Below are positions 44,540-53,348 of a DNA stretch of 63,746 nt, one piece after another. The notes below the pieces were generated by a model. The model was given only the letters and a program-made list of their open reading frames with translations, searched no databases and was not told where the DNA came from. The DNA is from Variovorax flavidus (GTDB lineage Bacteria > Pseudomonadota > Gammaproteobacteria > Burkholderiales > Burkholderiaceae_C). Numbering within the stretch: position 1 is the stretch's first letter; each line of letters opens with the position of its first letter. The translations under genes were made by a program, and so were the position numbers. The stretch lies in the NCBI RefSeq assembly GCF_030317145.1, contig NZ_JASZYE010000016.1, forward strand, positions 1 to 63,746, read 5' to 3'.

Positions 44540-45718
44540 TTACTTCTCAAGCCCGAAGTCGGTCTGCGGGCCGAAGCTCTGCAGTTCCTTGTTAACCAGT
44601 TGGTCGCCGGACTTCTCCACCTTGCGCAGGTACACGTTCTGCGTGATGTGGCGCGTCTTCGGGTCGATGCTGACCGGCCCGCGCGGGCTTTCCCACTTGA
44701 GCGCGCGGCCGGCGGCCAAGGCCTTGGGGCCGTCCTTCTTACCGTCCGTGGCCTCGATCATCTTCTGGATCACGTACATGCCGTCCCAGGCGCCGACCGA
44801 TGCGTAGTTGGCGACCGCACTGGGGTCCTGCTTCTTAAGGGCGGCGACGAACTTCCTGTTCTCGGGCGAGTCGTGCGCGCCCGAGTAGTGGAAGGCGGTC
44901 GTCAGGCCCAGCGCGGCGTCGCCGAACTTCTGCAGGTCGTATTCGTCGGTCTCGGCCGAGCCGAGGAACTGCACGCCGGCCTTGGCCAGGCCGTTCTCGT
45001 TGTACGCCTTCACGAAGCCCAGGTTCGGCGGGCCGCCCGGCAGGAAGGTGTAGACGGCCTGCGCGCCGCTCGCCTTGATGCGCTGCACGAAGGGTCCGAA
45101 ATCGGTGGTGGCGATCGGCATGCGGATGCTCTCGACCACGGTACCGCCTTGCTTGGTGAATTCGCTCTTGAAGGCGGATTCGGCGTCGATGCCGGGGCCG
45201 TAGTCGGTGACGGCAGTCACCACCTTCTTCATGCCGTTCTTGGCAGCCCATTGCGCGACCGGTACGGTGACCTGCCACAAGGTGTAGCTGGTGCGCAGAA
45301 AGTATTCGGACTTCTCGGTGATGGCCGACGTCGCGGCGTTGAAGATGACGGTGGGCGTCTGCGACTGCTGGATCAGCGGCGCTACGGCCATGGCATTCGG
45401 GGTAAAGACGAAGCCGCCGAGGTAGTCGATCTTGTCCTTGACCAACAATTCCTGAACCAAGGTCTTGGTCAATGCGGGGTTGGGACCGCCGGTGTCGCGG
45501 TAGATGAATTCGATGTCCTTGCCGGCCAGCTTGCCGCCCTGGCTTGCGACATAGCCTTCCGCCGCGGCCTTGAAGAGCGTGCCGTAGTGCGCGAACGGGC
45601 CCGAGAAAGGACCAACGATGCCGACCTTGACGGCTTGCGCCATGGCCTGGGGGGAGGCGAGCGACAGCGTGGCCGAGGCGAAGAGCGCACATGCAATTGC
45701 GCGACGGTGGAATTTCAT
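44540..45718 (-). CDS. ABC transporter substrate-binding protein, LivJ-like
   Basis: A 392-residue Peripla_BP_6 receptor with a signal peptide cut after QAMAQA, then VKVGIVGPFSGPFAHYGTLF. Members of this branch often bind aromatic acids (benzoate, hydroxycinnamate or vanillate-type). The operon (importer, MarR, vanB, vanA, fdhA) makes a methoxyaromatic acid the most economical ligand. It is the first gene after the double-palindrome promoter. Confidence 0.85.
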   Translation of the reverse strand: MKFHRRAIACALFASATLSLASPQAMAQAVKVGIVGPFSGPFAHYGTLFKAAAEGYVASQGGKLAGKDIEFIYRDTGGPNPALTKTLVQELLVKDKIDYLGGFVFTPNAMAVAPLIQQSQTPTVIFNAATSAITEKSEYFLRTSYTLWQVTVPVAQWAAKNGMKKVVTAVTDYGPGIDAESAFKSEFTKQGGTVVESIRMPIATTDFGPFVQRIKASGAQAVYTFLPGGPPNLGFVKAYNENGLAKAGVQFLGSAETDEYDLQKFGDAALGLTTAFHYSGAHDSPENRKFVAALKKQDPSAVANYASVGAWDGMYVIQKMIEATDGKKDGPKALAAGRALKWESPRGPVSIDPKTRHITQNVYLRKVEKSGDQLVNKELQSFGPQTDFGLEK

Positions 45719-45797
45719 CGTGAGTCTCCAGTAGTGGTTCGTGCCCGAAATGCCACCGCTGTGGACTGCTCCGGTTGGCGTATTTTGATTGGCATAC

Positions 45798-45824
45798 CAA
45801 CTAGTTGCAATCCCAACCGGTTGG
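45798..45824. promoter_or_regulatory. double palindromic operator of the van operon
   Basis: Two dyads of form CAAC-NN-GTTG lie 16 bp apart centre to centre: CAACTAGTTG 45798-45807 and CAACCGGTTG 45814-45823 (extended to CCAACCGGTTGG). On the minus strand a possible -35 TTGCAA and -10 CAAAAT, 17 bp apart, overlap the first dyad. The spacing fits two dimers on one face of DNA, as in MarR repression; the identity of the regulator is inferred. Confidence 0.55.
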
Positions 45825-45927
45825 TGTTTACCCGCATCAGGCAAACACGCGGCTCGGGCATCCACCCTGTTGATTTCGGTGCGGCCTGCCTTCGTTCTGC
45901 GGCCGCGATGCCGGATGTGATGCAAAG

Positions 45928-46191
45928 ATGGCCGAACGCGGCCTCGAGATGCTGAACACCACGCCGGAGCAGATCAACCAGAGCTACAGGCGCGATCTCG
46001 AGGTGATCACGAAACGGATGCAAGAGTTCGGGATCGAGGCGCAATGCGGCTCTTTCAGCACTGCGCTCGTCGTCCCGAATGGCGTGTGCGACTACAACAA
46101 GCCGGGCTTGCAAGAGCAACCGCTCGCGGGCACCTGGATTCAGATCACCGGGGTCAATGAGATGAAGATCGGTCACCCGCTGAGCGAGTAG
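45928..46191 (+). pseudogene. 3' fragment of a DUF6351-like gene
   Basis: An 87-codon frame ending ...VVPNGVCDYNKPG...QPLAGTWIQITGV. From memory this resembles the C-terminus of DUF6351 hydrolase-like proteins, which end near GVCDWSKPGxxQxPLxGTW. The rest of the gene is missing, so this is probably a decayed remnant; it overlaps the upstream region of the transporter operon. Confidence 0.4.
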
Positions 46192-46202
46192 AGGCGCGTC
46201 GC

Positions 46203-46396
46203 AACTTCGACGACGCATTGGCCAGCGCGCCTTTGTCAGGCCGATTGCTCTTGCTTGAATTGAGGTTCTCGACGCGCAAGGGTCAGTTCGCTGTGCCCCT
46301 GCGTGTTGTGATCGACGCTGGAACGCAGGTTGAGGCGACCGACTTCGGTGCTTGCCTGATCAATGCAATTCAAGCGGGCTTCCGGTTTGATGTCTG
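46203..46396 (+). pseudogene. coding-looking fragment without a start
   Basis: The frame reads NFDDALASAPLSGRLLLLEL...AVPLRVVIDAGTQVEATDFGACLINAIQAGFRFDV and stops at 46394-46396. Its amino-acid composition looks genuine, but there is no start codon in frame and no family is recognised. Together with the DUF6351-like fragment it suggests gene decay between the two catabolic operons. Confidence 0.25.
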
Positions 46397-46437
46397 ACTT
46401 GCCGAGTCGCCCAGGGTCGTGCGCTCGGCCCGGAATA

Positions 46438-47415
46438 TCAGTCGACCTTGACGTTCGCGCTTTTCACGATGGCACCCCACTTGGGCACTTCCTTGGCCAG
46501 GTAGCTGCCGAAGTCAGCCGGCTTCATCCACTCGGCGGCAAAACCCTGCGCCGCCAGCTTGTCCTTGATTTCCGGCATCGCGAGAATCTTCTGCATGTCC
46601 GCGTTGATCTTGTCGATGATCGGCTTGGGTGTCGCGGCCGGCGCCATCATGCCGATGAACGCGACCGCTTCGAAGTTGGGGTAGCCCTGTTCGGCCACAG
46701 TCGGCACGTTGGGTAGAACAGGCGAGCGTTTCTTGCCCGTGACAGCCAGCGCCTTGAGCTTGCCCGACGTCACGACGGGCGTGGCCGAGATCATGGTGTC
46801 GAGCATGTAGGTGGTCTGGCCGCCCATCACGTCGGTGAGGCCCGGGCCGCTGCCTTTGTAGGGCACGTGAATGGTCTTGATGCCGGCTGCGCTGTTGAGC
46901 ATTTCGCCACCGAGATGCGTCGACGAACCGTTGCCCGAAGAGGCGAACGACAACTCACCGGGCTTTGCTTTGGCCGCTGCGACGAGTTCTTTCAGGTTGC
47001 TGGCCGGGAAGTCAGGCCGCGTCACCAACACCAGCGGCCCGGTCATGATCATCGAGACCGGCGCGAGGTCCTTCAGCAGGTCGTACTTCAGCTGCTCCTT
47101 CGGGAACAACGTCATGTTGATGGCATGCGAGGTCGCAGCGATCAGGAAGGTGTAGCCGTCGGCCGGCGCCTTAGCGACGAAATCGGCGCCGATGTTAGAA
47201 CCGCCGCCCGGCTTGTTCTCGACAATAAAGGATTGCTTCTCGATCTCACCGAGCTTGGCTGCGAGCAACCGGGCCACGATGTCGTTCGGACCGCCCGGCG
47301 CATAGGGTACGACGATCTTCACCGCCTTGGACGGGTATTTGTCTTCGGCATGCGAAAGCAGAGGCGTGGCGAAAACGGCCGTGGCGGCAAGGGCGAGGGC
47401 GAGGGGCTTGAACAT
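46438..47415 (-). CDS. Bug (TctC-type) periplasmic receptor
   Basis: A 325-residue Bug receptor with a signal peptide ending PLLSHA and fold start DKYPSKAVKIVVPYAPGGPNDIVARLL. It is the last gene of the operon with CoA-transferase, MaoC and aldolase, so the ligand is probably the carboxylic acid activated by the CoA-transferase. Confidence 0.9.
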   Translation of the reverse strand: MFKPLALALAATAVFATPLLSHAEDKYPSKAVKIVVPYAPGGPNDIVARLLAAKLGEIEKQSFIVENKPGGGSNIGADFVAKAPADGYTFLIAATSHAINMTLFPKEQLKYDLLKDLAPVSMIMTGPLVLVTRPDFPASNLKELVAAAKAKPGELSFASSGNGSSTHLGGEMLNSAAGIKTIHVPYKGSGPGLTDVMGGQTTYMLDTMISATPVVTSGKLKALAVTGKKRSPVLPNVPTVAEQGYPNFEAVAFIGMMAPAATPKPIIDKINADMQKILAMPEIKDKLAAQGFAAEWMKPADFGSYLAKEVPKWGAIVKSANVKVD

Positions 47416-47456
47416 GGTTGTCTCCGGTTTATTGAATGGGGTGAGCGTTCAGCCGC

Positions 47457-48248
47457 TCAGGTCTTGTACGAAGGGTCTTCGCGATCGAGCTGGCGCAGCA
47501 GCGCAGGCCATTCCATCGGAGAAAAGTTGACCTTGCCTTGCGGGCCGTAGCGCTTCGCCATCTGGGCGGCCAGTTCGGCGCTGGGCATGCTGACTTCGGC
47601 GCCACTGGCCAGCACGTCGACCTGCACCTGGCACGCGGTCTCCAGCCAGTACATCAGGTTCCAGGTGTCCTGCACGCTCGGGCCGCAGGCCACCAGTCCG
47701 TGGTTGCGCAGGATCAGCGTGCTGTGCGGGCCGAGGTCGTGCGCGATGCGGTCGCGCTCGCTCATGTCAACCGTGGGCTGCTCGTAGTCATGGAACCCTA
47801 TCGCGCCGTAGAAGCGCATGGCCGATTGCGTGAGCGGCAGCAAACCTTGCTTCATCGCGGAGACCGCCATGCCGGCACGAGTGTGGGTGTGCATGACGCA
47901 CTTCAGGTCGGGCCGTGCGCCATGCACGGCGCTGTGAATCATGAAGCCCGCGCGGTTCACGGGGAACTCGCCGAACTCGCCGTCGGGCTTGTCGACGACG
48001 TTGCCGTCGAGGTCCAGCGTGTAGAAGCACGAGGCCGTGATCTCCGTGTAGAGCAAGCCGAACGGGTTGATCAGGAAGTGCTTCGCATCGCCCGGCACCT
48101 TGGCCGTGATGTGGTTGTAGATGAGGTCGCTCATGCCGTACTTGGCCACCAAGCGGTAGCAGGCGGCAAGGTCGGTGCGAACCTTCCATTCCGCGTCGCT
48201 CACGCGATCACGAACGGAGGCAGGGCGGGTCTGGACAGCAGCGGTCAT
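47457..48248 (-). CDS. class II aldolase/adducin-family protein
   Basis: A 263-residue zinc aldolase with the nucleotide- and metal-binding pattern YNHITAKVPGDAKHFLINPFGLLYTEIT, zinc histidines in CVMHTHTRAG and a further His in LILRNHGLVACG. Members cleave or decarboxylate hydroxy-acid intermediates or dehydrate small sugars. An ATG at 48266 is a longer alternative start. It precedes the Bug gene by 41 bp. Confidence 0.85.
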   Translation of the reverse strand: MTAAVQTRPASVRDRVSDAEWKVRTDLAACYRLVAKYGMSDLIYNHITAKVPGDAKHFLINPFGLLYTEITASCFYTLDLDGNVVDKPDGEFGEFPVNRAGFMIHSAVHGARPDLKCVMHTHTRAGMAVSAMKQGLLPLTQSAMRFYGAIGFHDYEQPTVDMSERDRIAHDLGPHSTLILRNHGLVACGPSVQDTWNLMYWLETACQVQVDVLASGAEVSMPSAELAAQMAKRYGPQGKVNFSPMEWPALLRQLDREDPSYKT

Positions 48249-48273
48249 GGTGAGTGGGCCTTGCATTGAAAGG

Positions 48274-48756
48274 TCAGTGGGATTCGGGGCGGCCAGCGAG
48301 CATGCGGCGCGCCGTGTAGCGCAGCACTGCTTCGCCGCGCTGGTTGAAGACGTCGATGTTCGAGTCAACGATCGCGCGGTTGCCCTTGGACGTGGGCTTG
48401 ACGCCGGCGACCTCGACCACCGCGTGGATGGTGTCGTTGACGCGCACCGGGCCTAGCACCTTTTGCGTGCATTCGAGCATCGCCATGCCTGTGCCCTGGA
48501 TCATCGTTTGCAGGATGAAGCCTTCGATGAGTGAGTAAGTGAGTGCGGCCGGCACCGGGCGTCCGCCGATGGCGCTGGCGGCTCCTTCGGCATCGATGAA
48601 GATGATCTCCAGCATGCCGGTGCACGAGATGAAGTTGACCAGGTCGGTCTCGGTCACGGTGCGGTTGAAGGTCTGGAATTTCTGGCCGACCTCGAGGTCT
48701 TGCCAGAAGAAGCCGTGGCCTAGCAGCGGGTACTTGGCTGTTGTGGGTGCGCTCAT
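48274..48756 (-). CDS. MaoC-like (hot-dog) hydratase
   Basis: A 160-residue MaoC-type domain with GQKFQTFNRTVTETDLVNFISCTG near the N-terminus, carrying the hydratase Asp position region, and GRPVPAALTYSLIEGF. Single-domain MaoC proteins hydrate enoyl-CoA thioesters, as in itaconyl- or mesaconyl-CoA hydratases. It overlaps the CoA-transferase stop (48753-48756). It likely hydrates the CoA ester made by that enzyme. Confidence 0.8.
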   Translation of the reverse strand: MSAPTTAKYPLLGHGFFWQDLEVGQKFQTFNRTVTETDLVNFISCTGMLEIIFIDAEGAASAIGGRPVPAALTYSLIEGFILQTMIQGTGMAMLECTQKVLGPVRVNDTIHAVVEVAGVKPTSKGNRAIVDSNIDVFNQRGEAVLRYTARRMLAGRPESH

Positions 48757-49952
48757 ATCGGTGCTCCTTGCAATGCGGGTTGTTCGGTGCCAATGGGTGC
48801 GATGCCGGCTTCGCTCAATACCTGATGGGTGTGTTCGCCCAGTCGAGGTGCCATGCGCACCGGCAGTTGTTGTCGATCGATGCGCACCGGCGCACCGGGG
48901 AAATTCAGCTTGCCCATCTTGGGGTCATCGATGGTCTTAAAGAAACCGGTTGCCTGGAGGTGTGCGTCGCCGGGCAGGTCTTCGAGGCGGTTCATGCGCG
49001 AGGCCGGCACTTCGAGGCGCGCGAACACGTCGAGCCATTCATCTGTGCTACGCGTCTCGATGACTTGCGCGGCCAGCGTGTAGAGCGCATCGATGTTGCG
49101 CGTGCGTTCGGTGATGTTGGCAAAGCGCGGATCGGCCGCGGCTTCGGGCATGCCGCCTTCGGTGAAGAAGTGCTTCCAGTGCGCGTCGGTGTAAGGCATG
49201 GCGCAGAGATAGCCGTCGGCGGTGCGGTAAGGCCGGCGATGCTTGGCGAACAGGCGCGGATAGCCAGTGTCCGCAAGGGGCGGCGAGAAGTGATGGCCGT
49301 AGAAGTGCTCGACGAGGTTGAAAGACACCATCGATTCGAGCATCGGCACCTCGACATAGCCGCCCTTGCCGGTGCGCTCACGCCGGAACAGCGCGGCCAG
49401 GATCGCATGGGTGGCCACGAGGCCAGAGGTCTTGTCGGCCGCGATCGTCGGGAAATACTGCGGCGCGCCGGACTGCCGCTCCATCAGCGCCGCGCAGCCC
49501 GACAGGCCCTGGATGATGTCGTCGTATGCCGGCATGCCGCCGTAGGGGCCGTCCGCAGCGAAGCCGTGCAGGCCGACGTAGACCAGGCGCGCGTTGCGTG
49601 CCAACAGCGTTTCGGGATCGAGGCCGATGGCCGCGAGCTTTTGCGGTCGAATGCTGTGCATCAGCACGTCAGCGGTGTCGACCAGCGTGAGGAGTGCGGC
49701 GCGGGCATCGGCGCGCTTGAGGTCCAGCACCACGCTGCGCTTGCCGCGGTTGACGCCCAGGAAGATGGCGCCCATGCCGGGTTCGGTGCTCGGGCCGGTG
49801 CGCCGGGTGGAGTCGCCTTCGGGCGGCTCGATCTTGATGACGTCTGCGCCGTACTCGGCTAGGTTCTGGCTGGCGTAGGGGCCGAGCACGACCGCGCTCA
49901 GGTCGAGGATTCGGACGCCTTCGAGTGGCAGGCTCGACGCAGGAGTGGTCAT
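48753..49952 (-). CDS. family III CoA-transferase (CaiB/BaiF)
   Basis: A 399-residue CaiB/BaiF-family protein: VRILDLSAVVLGPYASQNLAEYGADVIKIEPP, then NRGKRSVVLDLK and LVYVGLHGFAADGPYGGMPAYDD. It transfers CoA from a donor thioester to a carboxylic acid. It is the first gene of the operon, divergent from the LysR gene at 50070 across 117 bp. Confidence 0.9.
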   Translation of the reverse strand: MTTPASSLPLEGVRILDLSAVVLGPYASQNLAEYGADVIKIEPPEGDSTRRTGPSTEPGMGAIFLGVNRGKRSVVLDLKRADARAALLTLVDTADVLMHSIRPQKLAAIGLDPETLLARNARLVYVGLHGFAADGPYGGMPAYDDIIQGLSGCAALMERQSGAPQYFPTIAADKTSGLVATHAILAALFRRERTGKGGYVEVPMLESMVSFNLVEHFYGHHFSPPLADTGYPRLFAKHRRPYRTADGYLCAMPYTDAHWKHFFTEGGMPEAAADPRFANITERTRNIDALYTLAAQVIETRSTDEWLDVFARLEVPASRMNRLEDLPGDAHLQATGFFKTIDDPKMGKLNFPGAPVRIDRQQLPVRMAPRLGEHTHQVLSEAGIAPIGTEQPALQGAPI

Positions 49953-50069
49953 GGTGGCTGGCGGTGTCTCGGGCCGCTCGTCTGTTGGGGTATGCACGAA
50001 TCGTAGAACCGGAGCATTAACGCGTCCAATACCATTCATGTCATTTGCCATACATGCAGAGTAAGCCTC

Positions 50070-50999
50070 ATGGAACTGCGCCAGTTGCACCAGTTCATTG
50101 CCGTGGCCGAGACGCTCAACTTCGGCCGTGCCGCCCAGCGCTTGCACATGGCTCAGCCTCCGCTCTCAGTGGCGATCCGCAAGCTGGAGGAGGAGGTGGG
50201 CGCCGCACTGTTCGAGCGCCAGGCGCGCGGCGTCGCGCTGACGGCTGCTGGCACCGCCGCACTGGCCTTGGCCCGGCGTTGCGTCAGCGACGCGAGAGCC
50301 TTGCGTGACGCCGCGATCGCCGCGGCCGGTGGCGAGCGAGGGACGCTACGCGTGGGCTTTGTCGGATCGGCCACCTATGCGCTGCTGCCGAGCCTGCTGC
50401 CCACATTTCGCGCCCGCTATCCTCAAGTCGAACTGGTGCTGCGCGAGTCCGCCAACCTGGAACTGCTGGCCATGGTTGACAGCGGTGAGCTGGACGTGGG
50501 CCTGGTCCGCTATCCGACGGGATCGGCCAGCACCTTGCTGTTCGAGATTGTCGAGCGCGACGTGTTTTGCGCGGTCCTGCCGTCGGCGCATGCGCTGGCC
50601 AGGAAGAAGAGCCTGAGCCTGAAGGAACTGTCGCGCGAGCCCTTCGTGGACTACGCCTCGACGCACGTCCCCGGCTTGCACGCCATGGTGATGCTGGCTT
50701 TCCAGCAAGCCGGGCTGACACCGCGCATCTCGCAGGAAGCGACCCAGGTGCAAACCGTGATCAGCCTGGTCCAAAGCGGCATGGGGGTGGCGCTGGTTCC
50801 CTCGGTCAGTGCGCGATTGGCAGCGCGCGACGTGGTGTTCCGCCCAGTTTCGGGGCTCCCGGCATCAGCAGGCATTTCATTGGCGATGGCCACGCGCGAC
50901 GACACGCACAATCCGGCGGTGCTTCGGTTTCGGGAACTGGCATTGCGTCAAGCCTCGCCAAGGCGAAGTGCGCCATCCGACCCGCGGGCGGCGGGTTGA
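50070..50999 (+). CDS. LysR-type transcriptional regulator
   Basis: A 309-residue LysR protein of the BenM/CatM-like style: MELRQLHQFIAVAETLNFGRAAQRLHMAQPPLSVAIRKLEEEVGAALFER. The effector domain begins near residue 90. It is divergent from the CoA-transferase operon, which it probably activates, and convergent with the idonate dehydrogenase gene. Confidence 0.9.
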   Translation: MELRQLHQFIAVAETLNFGRAAQRLHMAQPPLSVAIRKLEEEVGAALFERQARGVALTAAGTAALALARRCVSDARALRDAAIAAAGGERGTLRVGFVGSATYALLPSLLPTFRARYPQVELVLRESANLELLAMVDSGELDVGLVRYPTGSASTLLFEIVERDVFCAVLPSAHALARKKSLSLKELSREPFVDYASTHVPGLHAMVMLAFQQAGLTPRISQEATQVQTVISLVQSGMGVALVPSVSARLAARDVVFRPVSGLPASAGISLAMATRDDTHNPAVLRFRELALRQASPRRSAPSDPRAAG

Positions 51000-51020
51000 T
51001 TGGTCGAGCTACCTTGCCCC

Positions 51021-52058
51021 TCAATCGAAACTCAACAGCACCTTCATCGCCTGTGAGCGGTCCGCCGCCAGCGCAAAGGCGCGGGCGGAGTCGCGGTAGG
51101 AAACGGTGGCCGAAATCAGCGGCTTCACGTCGACCAGGCGCTTGTTGAGCAGCTCCACCGCCGTGGCGAATTCCTGGTGGAAGCGGAACACGCCACGCAG
51201 GTCAAACTCCTTGGCCACGATGGCATTGATCGGCAGCGTCATCTCGCCCCCCGACAGGCCCAGCTGCACGATGATGCCGCGCGGTCGCAGCACTTCGAAG
51301 GCGCCGCGCAATGCGCGCTCGTTGCCGCTGGCTTCGAACAGGACGTCGAACTGACCCTTGTCCACCGCAAAACGCGCTAACCCATCCGGTTCTTCGGCAA
51401 TGTTGACGACCTCGTCGGCGCCGACCTTGAGTGCCTTGCTCAAGGGATGCGCGCCCATGTCGGTCGCCACGATATGCCCTGCGCCGGCGCGTCGTGCCGC
51501 AATGATGGCAAGCGCACCGATTGGTCCGCACCCAGTGACCAGCACCTTCTTGCCCAGCAGTGGCCCAGCGCGGTTGATGCCGTGCAGCGCCACCGAGAGC
51601 GGCTCGGCCATCGCGCCTTGCTGGTCGGTAAGGTGGTCGGCCAGCCGGTGCGCCTGGTAGGCGTCCACCACTATCTGTTGGCGGAAGGCGCCCTGCACGT
51701 GCGGGTTACGCATGGCGCTGCCGTAGTAGCGCATGTCTAGGCAGTGGTTCTGCAGACCTTCCTGGCAGAAGCGGCACAGGCCACAGGGCCGGCTGGGGCT
51801 CACCGCGATGCGCTCGCCGGGCGCATAGGCCGTGACGCCTTCGCCCACGGCTTCGATGACGCCGGCCACCTCGTGGCCAAGCACCATCGGTTGCTGGATG
51901 CGAACGGTGCCGAAGCCGCCGTGCTGGTAGTAGTGCAGGTCGGATCCGCAGATGCCGCCACAGCGCACGCGCACGCGCAACTGTCCGGGGCCGAGTTCGT
52001 CCGTGGGAAATTCCTCGACGCGCAGGTCGCCGGGGGCGTGGATTACAAGGGCTTCCAT
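51021..52058 (-). CDS. L-idonate 5-dehydrogenase-like zinc dehydrogenase
   Basis: A 345-residue medium-chain zinc dehydrogenase with catalytic-zinc motif CGGICGSDLHYYQHGGFG, GHEVAGVIEAVGEGV, four structural cysteines in PCGLCRFCQEGLQNHC and the nucleotide site GCGPIGALA. Sequence and context (gluconate-type SDR and sugar-acid dehydratases in the same operon) fit IdnD, which oxidises L-idonate to 5-ketogluconate. It is the last gene of the operon. Confidence 0.85.
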   Translation of the reverse strand: MEALVIHAPGDLRVEEFPTDELGPGQLRVRVRCGGICGSDLHYYQHGGFGTVRIQQPMVLGHEVAGVIEAVGEGVTAYAPGERIAVSPSRPCGLCRFCQEGLQNHCLDMRYYGSAMRNPHVQGAFRQQIVVDAYQAHRLADHLTDQQGAMAEPLSVALHGINRAGPLLGKKVLVTGCGPIGALAIIAARRAGAGHIVATDMGAHPLSKALKVGADEVVNIAEEPDGLARFAVDKGQFDVLFEASGNERALRGAFEVLRPRGIIVQLGLSGGEMTLPINAIVAKEFDLRGVFRFHQEFATAVELLNKRLVDVKPLISATVSYRDSARAFALAADRSQAMKVLLSFD

Positions 52059-52067
52059 CTCAACTCC

Positions 52068-53348
52068 TCATCGGGTCATCATTCGAAGCGGCCACATCAC
52101 GATCTCCGGGAACACCACAAGCAGCAGCATCACCAACGTCTGCGCGATCATGAAGGGCATCACCCCCTTGATCGCGCCGCTCATCGGGATCTTGGCGATC
52201 CCGCACACCACGTTCAGCACCGTGCCCACCGGCGGCGTCACCAGGCCGATGGCGTTGTTCATGATGAACAGTACGCCGAAGTACACCGGGTCGATGCCGG
52301 CCTGCTTGAGCACCGGCATCAGCACCGGCGTCATGATCAGCACCGTGGGCGTGAAGTCCAGCGCGGTGCCCACCAGCAGCACCAGCATCATCAGCGCGAA
52401 GGTGAGCAGCATCTTGTTGCCCATGAGCGGCTCGACCAGGTCGGCCAGTTGCTGCGGGATGTTCGCAGTGGTGATCAGCCAGGCCGAAACGCCCGCGGCC
52501 GACACCAGGAACATGATCACCGCCGTGGTCTCGGCCGCCCGGTAGAACAGGTGGAAGAGCTGGCTTGGCTTGATCTCGCGATACACCACCAGCCCGACGA
52601 TGAGCGAGTACACGGCCGCGATCACCGCAGCCTCGGTCGGCGTGAACCAGCCGAGCTTGAGGCCGCCGACGATGACGATCGGCAGCACCAGCGCCCACAA
52701 GGAGTCGCGCGTGGCGGTGCGCCGCTCAGCCATGCTTCGCTTGGGTTCGCCCTTGACCTTGTCGCGCTGGATCGACCAGCGCCATGCCACCATGATCGCC
52801 AGGCCCATCATCACGCCCGGCACGATGCCAGCAATGAAGAGCTTGGTGATCGACACCCCGCCTGTCACGCCGTACAGGATCATGCCGATCGAGGGCGGGA
52901 TCACCGGCGCGATGATGCCGCCGCAGGCGATCAGGCCGCAGGAGCGGTTCACGTCGTAGCCGGCGTTGCGCATCATCGGCACCAGCACCGCGGCGAGCGC
53001 GGCCGTGTCGGCCACCGCCGAGCCGGAGAGCGAGGCCATGATGACGGCCGCCACCACCGCCACGTAGCCCAGGCCGCCGCGGATGTGACCGACCCAGGAC
53101 ATCGCCATGTTGATGATGCGGCGCGTCATGCCACCGGCGTTCATGAACTCGCCGGCCAGCATGAAGAAGGGCACCGCCAGCAGCGGAAAGCTGTTGGCGC
53201 CGTCCCACATGTTCTGAATCACGATCTGCGGGTCGGTGACGCCCAGGTAGAACATCATCGAGAGGCCACAGCCGATCAGGGCGAAAGCGACCGGCATGCC
53301 CAGGGCCATGAGGGCCAGCAAGGATCCAACGAAAACGAAGATGGTCAT
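52068..53348 (-). CDS. TRAP transporter large membrane subunit (DctM)
   Basis: A 426-residue protein with about 12 membrane helices, including FFMLAGEFMNAGGMTRRIINMA, SLSGSAVADTAALAAVLVPMM and GLVTPPVGTVLNVVCGIA, all DctM hallmarks. It carries the ion-coupled translocation step for the sugar acid bound by the DctP receptor. It overlaps the DctQ stop (53345-53348). Confidence 0.9.
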   Translation of the reverse strand: MTIFVFVGSLLALMALGMPVAFALIGCGLSMMFYLGVTDPQIVIQNMWDGANSFPLLAVPFFMLAGEFMNAGGMTRRIINMAMSWVGHIRGGLGYVAVVAAVIMASLSGSAVADTAALAAVLVPMMRNAGYDVNRSCGLIACGGIIAPVIPPSIGMILYGVTGGVSITKLFIAGIVPGVMMGLAIMVAWRWSIQRDKVKGEPKRSMAERRTATRDSLWALVLPIVIVGGLKLGWFTPTEAAVIAAVYSLIVGLVVYREIKPSQLFHLFYRAAETTAVIMFLVSAAGVSAWLITTANIPQQLADLVEPLMGNKMLLTFALMMLVLLVGTALDFTPTVLIMTPVLMPVLKQAGIDPVYFGVLFIMNNAIGLVTPPVGTVLNVVCGIAKIPMSGAIKGVMPFMIAQTLVMLLLVVFPEIVMWPLRMMTR

